Source: UBA11524 sp964391995 (GTDB lineage Bacteria > Bacillota > Clostridia > Christensenellales > Aristaeellaceae). From it: a stretch of DNA of 8,525 nucleotides. The translations under genes and the position numbers were made by a program. Where the stretch lies: positions 1-8,525 of the forward strand of contig CAYMOM010000084.1 in the NCBI GenBank assembly GCA_964391995.1, read 5' to 3'. Shown one piece after another: positions 6,772 to 8,525 of this stretch; position 1 is the stretch's first letter; each line of letters opens with the position of its first letter. The notes under the pieces are model-generated. The model was not told where the DNA came from. It saw nothing but the letters and a program-made list of their open reading frames with translations, and did no database searches.

Positions 6772-6870
6772 TAGATTTATTCACAGCTTTCAGGTATTAT
6801 GTTTTCAAATCAATCCTATCCCATCCATTCCGAGATTTTTCAAAAAAGTTTGGAAACATTGGAACAATTC

Positions 6871-6902
6871 AGCCCTTCTCATGCCATATATAGTAGAGGG
6901 CT
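6871..6902. promoter_or_regulatory. Dyad around an AT-rich promoter-like core, possible operator
   Basis: AGCCCT (6871-6876) and AGGGCT (6897-6902) are inverted arms, with weaker symmetry inwards, around CATATATAGT (6885-6894), which contains a -10-like TATAGT. No good -35 sits at the proper distance. Its place, about 30-60 bases before the regulator's ribosome binding site, suits a promoter/operator. Low certainty. Confidence 0.3.
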
Positions 6903-6917
6903 AAGTACAGAACGATT

Positions 6918-6925
6918 GGAGGTGA
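6918..6925 (+). promoter_or_regulatory. Strong Shine-Dalgarno before ATG 6931
   Basis: GGAGGTGA, five bases before ATG at 6931, is the best ribosome binding site of the accessory part. The frame it serves reads well only up to about 7013, while the sigma-like body continues in another frame from 7014. This site is the main argument that the two frames were once one gene. Confidence 0.85.
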
Positions 6926-6930
6926 CGCTG

Positions 6931-7200
6931 ATGGACAAGCAGACAGACCCGACTGGTTTCCTCGTGGTACTGCCCGGTGAGATTATCGAGATACCGCAGG
7001 ACAGCGACAAATCATGGCTGACGCTGTTTTCAGCCTGCCCCGAGAGCTGGCGGAGAAATGGAAGCCAGCCTACGAGCTGCCCCACTGCCCCTACGAGGTC
7101 TTGCGGACGGACAAGTACGATCACATTGTATGCGACGATATGTTCAAGCTGCTGGTGCGGGACTGCTACGCATGGAGCGCATGGCAGTTCTTCCAAGTGA
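6931..7200 (+). CDS. Leader frame of the sigma-like gene, or a small overlapping ORF
   Basis: Starting at the ATG behind a strong ribosome binding site, the first 28 residues (MDKQTDPTGFLVVLPGEIIE followed by IPQDSDKS) look like normal protein. After about 7013 the frame turns into Ser/Thr/Cys/Trp-rich sequence that looks like an out-of-frame reading of the next gene. At the same point the other frame opens with MADAVFSLPRELAEKW. Most likely this is the true N-terminus of the sigma-like protein, cut off by a single-base loss near 7009-7014 (about 310 residues if joined). Alternatives are a genuine short ORF coupled to the next gene, or a programmed shift. The frame is also open upstream to ATG 6799, but that start lacks a ribosome binding site. 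Confidence 0.5.
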   Translation: MDKQTDPTGFLVVLPGEIIEIPQDSDKSWLTLFSACPESWRRNGSQPTSCPTAPTRSCGRTSTITLYATICSSCWCGTATHGAHGSSSK

Positions 7201-7862
7201 AAGACCGTAAGGGGAACTACCGTGACATCCCCGGCAACTGGAATCAATACGCAGGCTACTTCCCCTTGTGGCGGCTGTCGTACAGCATCATCCCCTACAT
7301 CCGCATGAAACTTGAGCAGAACGGTCTGGGTTTCCAGCGCCTTTTCAATGTCCCGAAAGGCGTGAAAGTGCCGTGGCTGACCTATCAGCAGTTCGGCAAT
7401 CTGGTCGGCAATGTCACCGATATGATTGTTGCAGAGCAGAACTGGCAGCCGATGATCGACGCGATCTGGGAAAACCGCACCGTAGAGGACTACGAAACCA
7501 TACGCAGCACCGTCAAGACGGACTTCATGCGGAAATGGCATCACAACCGCTCCGGCAAGCCGATTTCTCTTGACGAGATGATGGAGAGTGAAGACGGCGA
7601 TATTTTCAAGATAGCCGATCCTCGTGGCGAATTTGAGCAGAAGGTCATTTCTGAAATGCAGGTTGCATCCTTTTCCGAGCAGAATATCACAGAGAAAGAT
7701 CGAGAGATATTGAAGCTACGGATGGCGGGCTACACAGAGCAGGAGATCGCGGACAAGGTTGGCTACAAGACCGCCAGCGTAGTTCACAAGCGGATTGCCA
7801 AAGTCGCAAACGCCTATGAGGACTATGTGACAGCGGAGTATCAGAAATATTTGGACAAGTAA
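7014..7862 (+). CDS. Sigma-70 region 4-like DNA-binding regulator of the mobile element
   Basis: A 282-residue frame. The C-terminal part (about 222-265), ITEKDREILKLRMAGYTEQE continuing into IADKVGYKTASVVHKRI, is a clear helix-turn-helix of the sigma-70 region 4 kind. Just before it, DFMRKWHHNRSGKPISLDEM and ADPRGEFEQKV resemble the linker between sigma regions 2 and 4. The N-terminal ~170 residues (several Trp/Tyr, HCPYEV, VCDDMFKLLVRDC) match no family I recognise. It probably controls element genes, either as an alternative sigma factor or as a sigma-like DNA-binding protein. ATG 7014 has only a weak AGGA (6998-7001) at a long 12-base spacing, so the functional start may be ATG 6931 in another frame. 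A large hairpin and an excisionase-type gene follow. Confidence 0.75.
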   Translation: MADAVFSLPRELAEKWKPAYELPHCPYEVLRTDKYDHIVCDDMFKLLVRDCYAWSAWQFFQVKDRKGNYRDIPGNWNQYAGYFPLWRLSYSIIPYIRMKLEQNGLGFQRLFNVPKGVKVPWLTYQQFGNLVGNVTDMIVAEQNWQPMIDAIWENRTVEDYETIRSTVKTDFMRKWHHNRSGKPISLDEMMESEDGDIFKIADPRGEFEQKVISEMQVASFSEQNITEKDREILKLRMAGYTEQEIADKVGYKTASVVHKRIAKVANAYEDYVTAEYQKYLDK

Positions 7863-7867
7863 ACAGA

Positions 7868-7916
7868 CGCATAGACGGCAACAGTCACCGAAATGGTGAC
7901 TACTGCCGTCTATGCG
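7868..7916. other. Long imperfect palindrome between the sigma-like gene and the excisionase
   Basis: Outer stem CGCATAGACGGCA (7868-7880) with TGCCGTCTATGCG (7904-7916), 13 perfect pairs. A 2x2 internal loop follows, then inner stem AGTCACC (7883-7889) with GGTGACT (7895-7901), 7 perfect pairs over a GAAAT loop. The nearest T run begins ten bases after the stem (7926), so this is not a classic terminator. It ends four bases before the excisionase AGGAG (7921-7925) and may affect that gene's translation or mRNA stability, or bind a protein. Confidence 0.85.
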
Positions 7917-7929
7917 GGAAAGGAGATTT

Positions 7930-8129
7930 TTGAGCATAGAACCGTTTGAAGCCATGCCCGATGTGATGGATGCAAAGCAGCTTGCGGAAGCATTGCAGAT
8001 TTCCAAGGCAGGCGCGTACAACCTTTTGAGTAGCCCTGATTTCCCGACCTTGCGGATCGGCGGCGCAAACTGGTGATGAAAAAACGAACTGGTGGAGTGC
8101 TGAAGAGCCGCACAAACCAAAGGGAATGA
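7930..8129 (+). pseudogene. Excisionase-type winged-helix protein, frameshifted
   Basis: From TTG 7930 (AGGAG at 7921-7925) the frame reads 48 residues, including MDAKQLAEALQISKAGAYNL, then FPTLRIGG, and stops at TGA 8074-8076. The expected family continuation, RKLVMKNELVEWLKSRTNQR, is fully present in the DNA. Reading it needs three single-base changes: one base restored near 8063-8064 (GGCGGCGC), one A removed from the six-A run 8079-8084, and one G restored at 8098-8100 (GTGC). The corrected product would be about 66 residues and end at TGA 8127-8129. Such proteins bend DNA at element ends to direct integrase toward excision. As sequenced it would lack the wing and C-terminal helix. Two of the changes lie in or next to G or A runs, so sequencing error is a real alternative. 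Confidence 0.75.
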
Positions 8130-8293
8130 AAATACGGTCAAGAGCTGGAAAAGTGGAAAATCAGACGATAGCACAGCCGGAAATGAACTCCGCATCGTTT
8201 GGGACATTTCTATTAAAAAATCGCTTCACTTTTCCAATTCAAGAGCCGGAAAAAAACTATGAAAATCAGGAGGTTTTATTAGAACAGGGCTAA
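8126..8293 (+). CDS. Small ORF of unknown function in the excision operon
   Basis: ATG at 8126 overlaps the inferred excisionase stop by ATGA (8126-8129) and the frame runs to TAA 8291-8293, 55 residues (MKIRSRAGKVENQTIAQPEM at the start, FGTFLLKNRFTFPIQEP in the middle). No signal peptide, membrane segment or Cys motif. I recognise no family. The overlap with the corrected excisionase frame, and an inferred former ATGA overlap with the next gene at 8278-8281, argue that it is a real, translationally coupled gene. If base 8280 was once G, it would have ended at TGA 8279-8281 with 51 residues. A repeated 27-31 bp motif lies inside it. Confidence 0.55.
   Translation: MKIRSRAGKVENQTIAQPEMNSASFGTFLLKNRFTFPIQEPEKNYENQEVLLEQG
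8138..8269 (+). repeat. Pair of imperfect direct repeats plus an inverted repeat
   Basis: TCAAGAGCYGGAAAA occurs at 8138-8152 and 8239-8253 (14 of 15 identical). Each is followed after a short gap by GAAAATCAG (8156-8164 and 8261-8269). In addition TGGAAAAGTG (8146-8155) is inverted at 8227-8236. The copies fall in different codon frames of the small ORF, so protein repetition does not explain them. They could be binding sites for an excision or regulatory protein. Confidence 0.55.
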
Positions 8294-8525
8294 CTAAGAA
8301 GCAAAAGACAACCGTGATCTATTTTGACGAGCATAGCCGCTTGTTCGAGGTGCAGACCCACAACACCGACCTCAAAAAGCGGTTGACAGCATTTGTGGCA
8401 AAGTACCCACAATGCTGCCGCCAGATCGACGATGACGAGCAAGGCGGATTGACTTTTGAGGTTGAGAAAGGGCGATTGAGTTTTCGGCTGACTGCGCCGT
8501 ATAGCGAGGAACGGCGAAAGGCGGC
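8278..8525 (+). CDS. Small conserved conjugative-element protein, start codon altered, 3' end outside the window
   Basis: The frame is open to the window edge and reads TGLTKKQKTTVIYFDEHSRL, then HNTDLKKRL, DDDEQGGLTFEVEKGRLSFR and LTAPYSEERRKA. From memory, similar small proteins of unknown function are common beside the excisionase in Tn1549-type elements. A perfect AGGAGG (8268-8273) lies four bases upstream of codon 8278, but that codon is ATT. An in-frame TGA at 8260 rules out an earlier start, and the next ordinary candidate, GTG 8314, would lose the conserved front. ATT may act as a rare start, or the ATG was lost by G to T at 8280. Acidic middle, basic ends, no membrane segment seen. 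Confidence 0.65.
   Translation, partial: MRTGLTKKQKTTVIYFDEHSRLFEVQTHNTDLKKRLTAFVAKYPQCCRQIDDDEQGGLTFEVEKGRLSFRLTAPYSEERRKA

Larger units (their letters stand above)
6408..6798. other. Gene-free, hairpin-rich spacer between chromosome and accessory module
   Basis: About 390 bases with no convincing reading frame on either strand (short minus-strand frames lack start signals and family motifs). It holds a two-part hairpin (6426-6480), two copies of a 28-bp palindrome (6503-6530 and 6720-6747), a small hairpin (6641-6659) and a hairpin at 6753-6771. Base composition shifts to AT-richer here. The left boundary of the accessory element probably lies within this stretch, but I could not identify target-site repeats or a tRNA gene. 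Confidence 0.6.
6799..8525 (+). mobile_element. Regulatory/excision end of a Tn1549/Tn916-like integrative conjugative element, apparently eroded
   Basis: Gene order: sigma-region-4-like regulator, excisionase-type gene, tiny ORF, small conserved accessory protein starting with VIYFDE. From memory of the family, this combination is typical of Tn1549-type elements in Clostridia. Base composition and codon use differ from the upstream chromosomal genes. No integrase, relaxase or conjugation gene is inside the window, and neither element end could be defined, so both coordinates are approximate. Three of the four genes show frame or start-codon damage, suggesting a decaying or imperfectly sequenced element. 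Confidence 0.6.

Noticed and set aside
6408..6798. tRNA gene, CRISPR array or insertion-sequence end in the spacer
   Set aside because: No cloverleaf with TTCRA-type T-arm, only two repeat copies without regular spacing, and no transposase or terminal inverted repeats found by eye.
6799..6930. ATG 6799 as the start of the regulator reading frame
   Set aside because: No ribosome binding site before it, and the excellent site at 6918-6925 points to ATG 6931.
7868..7931. The large palindrome as an intrinsic terminator of the sigma-like gene
   Set aside because: The T residues begin ten bases after the stem and coincide with the excisionase ribosome binding site and start, so the geometry is wrong.

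Overview
The window looks like chromosomal DNA from a GC-rich member of the Clostridia (Bacillota), plausibly an Oscillospiraceae/Ruminococcaceae gut bacterium. This is inferred from the gene families (bacterial glycogen synthase, SpoIID/LytB protein with bacterial SH3 repeats, YabB-type tRNA methyltransferase), strong Shine-Dalgarno sites and the 3' accessory module. No species-level marker is present. All supported genes are on the + strand.

Positions 1-6407 are ordinary chromosome. A 5'-truncated glycogen synthase gene (glgA) carries an unusual, highly basic Ala/Lys/Pro tail with an AT-hook-like block. It ends at a strong intrinsic terminator. A monocistronic radical SAM gene of unknown substrate follows, with its ribosome binding site directly after that terminator's T run, and it ends at its own terminator. 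Next is a two-gene unit: a large secreted SpoIID/LytB-domain protein with eight SH3 repeats, translationally coupled to trmN6 (tRNA1(Val) A37 N6-methyltransferase).

Positions 6408-6798 hold no convincing gene but are rich in secondary structure: a two-part hairpin just after trmN6, two near-identical 28-bp palindromes 217 bp apart, and smaller hairpins. This stretch separates the chromosomal genes from the accessory DNA.

Positions ~6799-8525 resemble the regulatory/excision end of a Tn1549/Tn916-like integrative conjugative element. There is a sigma-70-region-4-like regulator, an excisionase-type winged-helix gene, a 55-residue ORF and the start of a conserved small accessory protein. This module appears eroded. 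The sigma-like gene has its good ribosome binding site in another frame than its body. The excisionase needs three single-base corrections to read through. One inferred substitution seems to have removed both the start codon of the last gene and the stop codon of the small ORF. Whether this is real decay of an immobilised element or clustered sequencing indels cannot be settled from the window alone. I found no clear sign of a wholly new system. The most unusual signals are the GlgA tail, the twin palindromes and the eroded, tightly overlapping excision operon.
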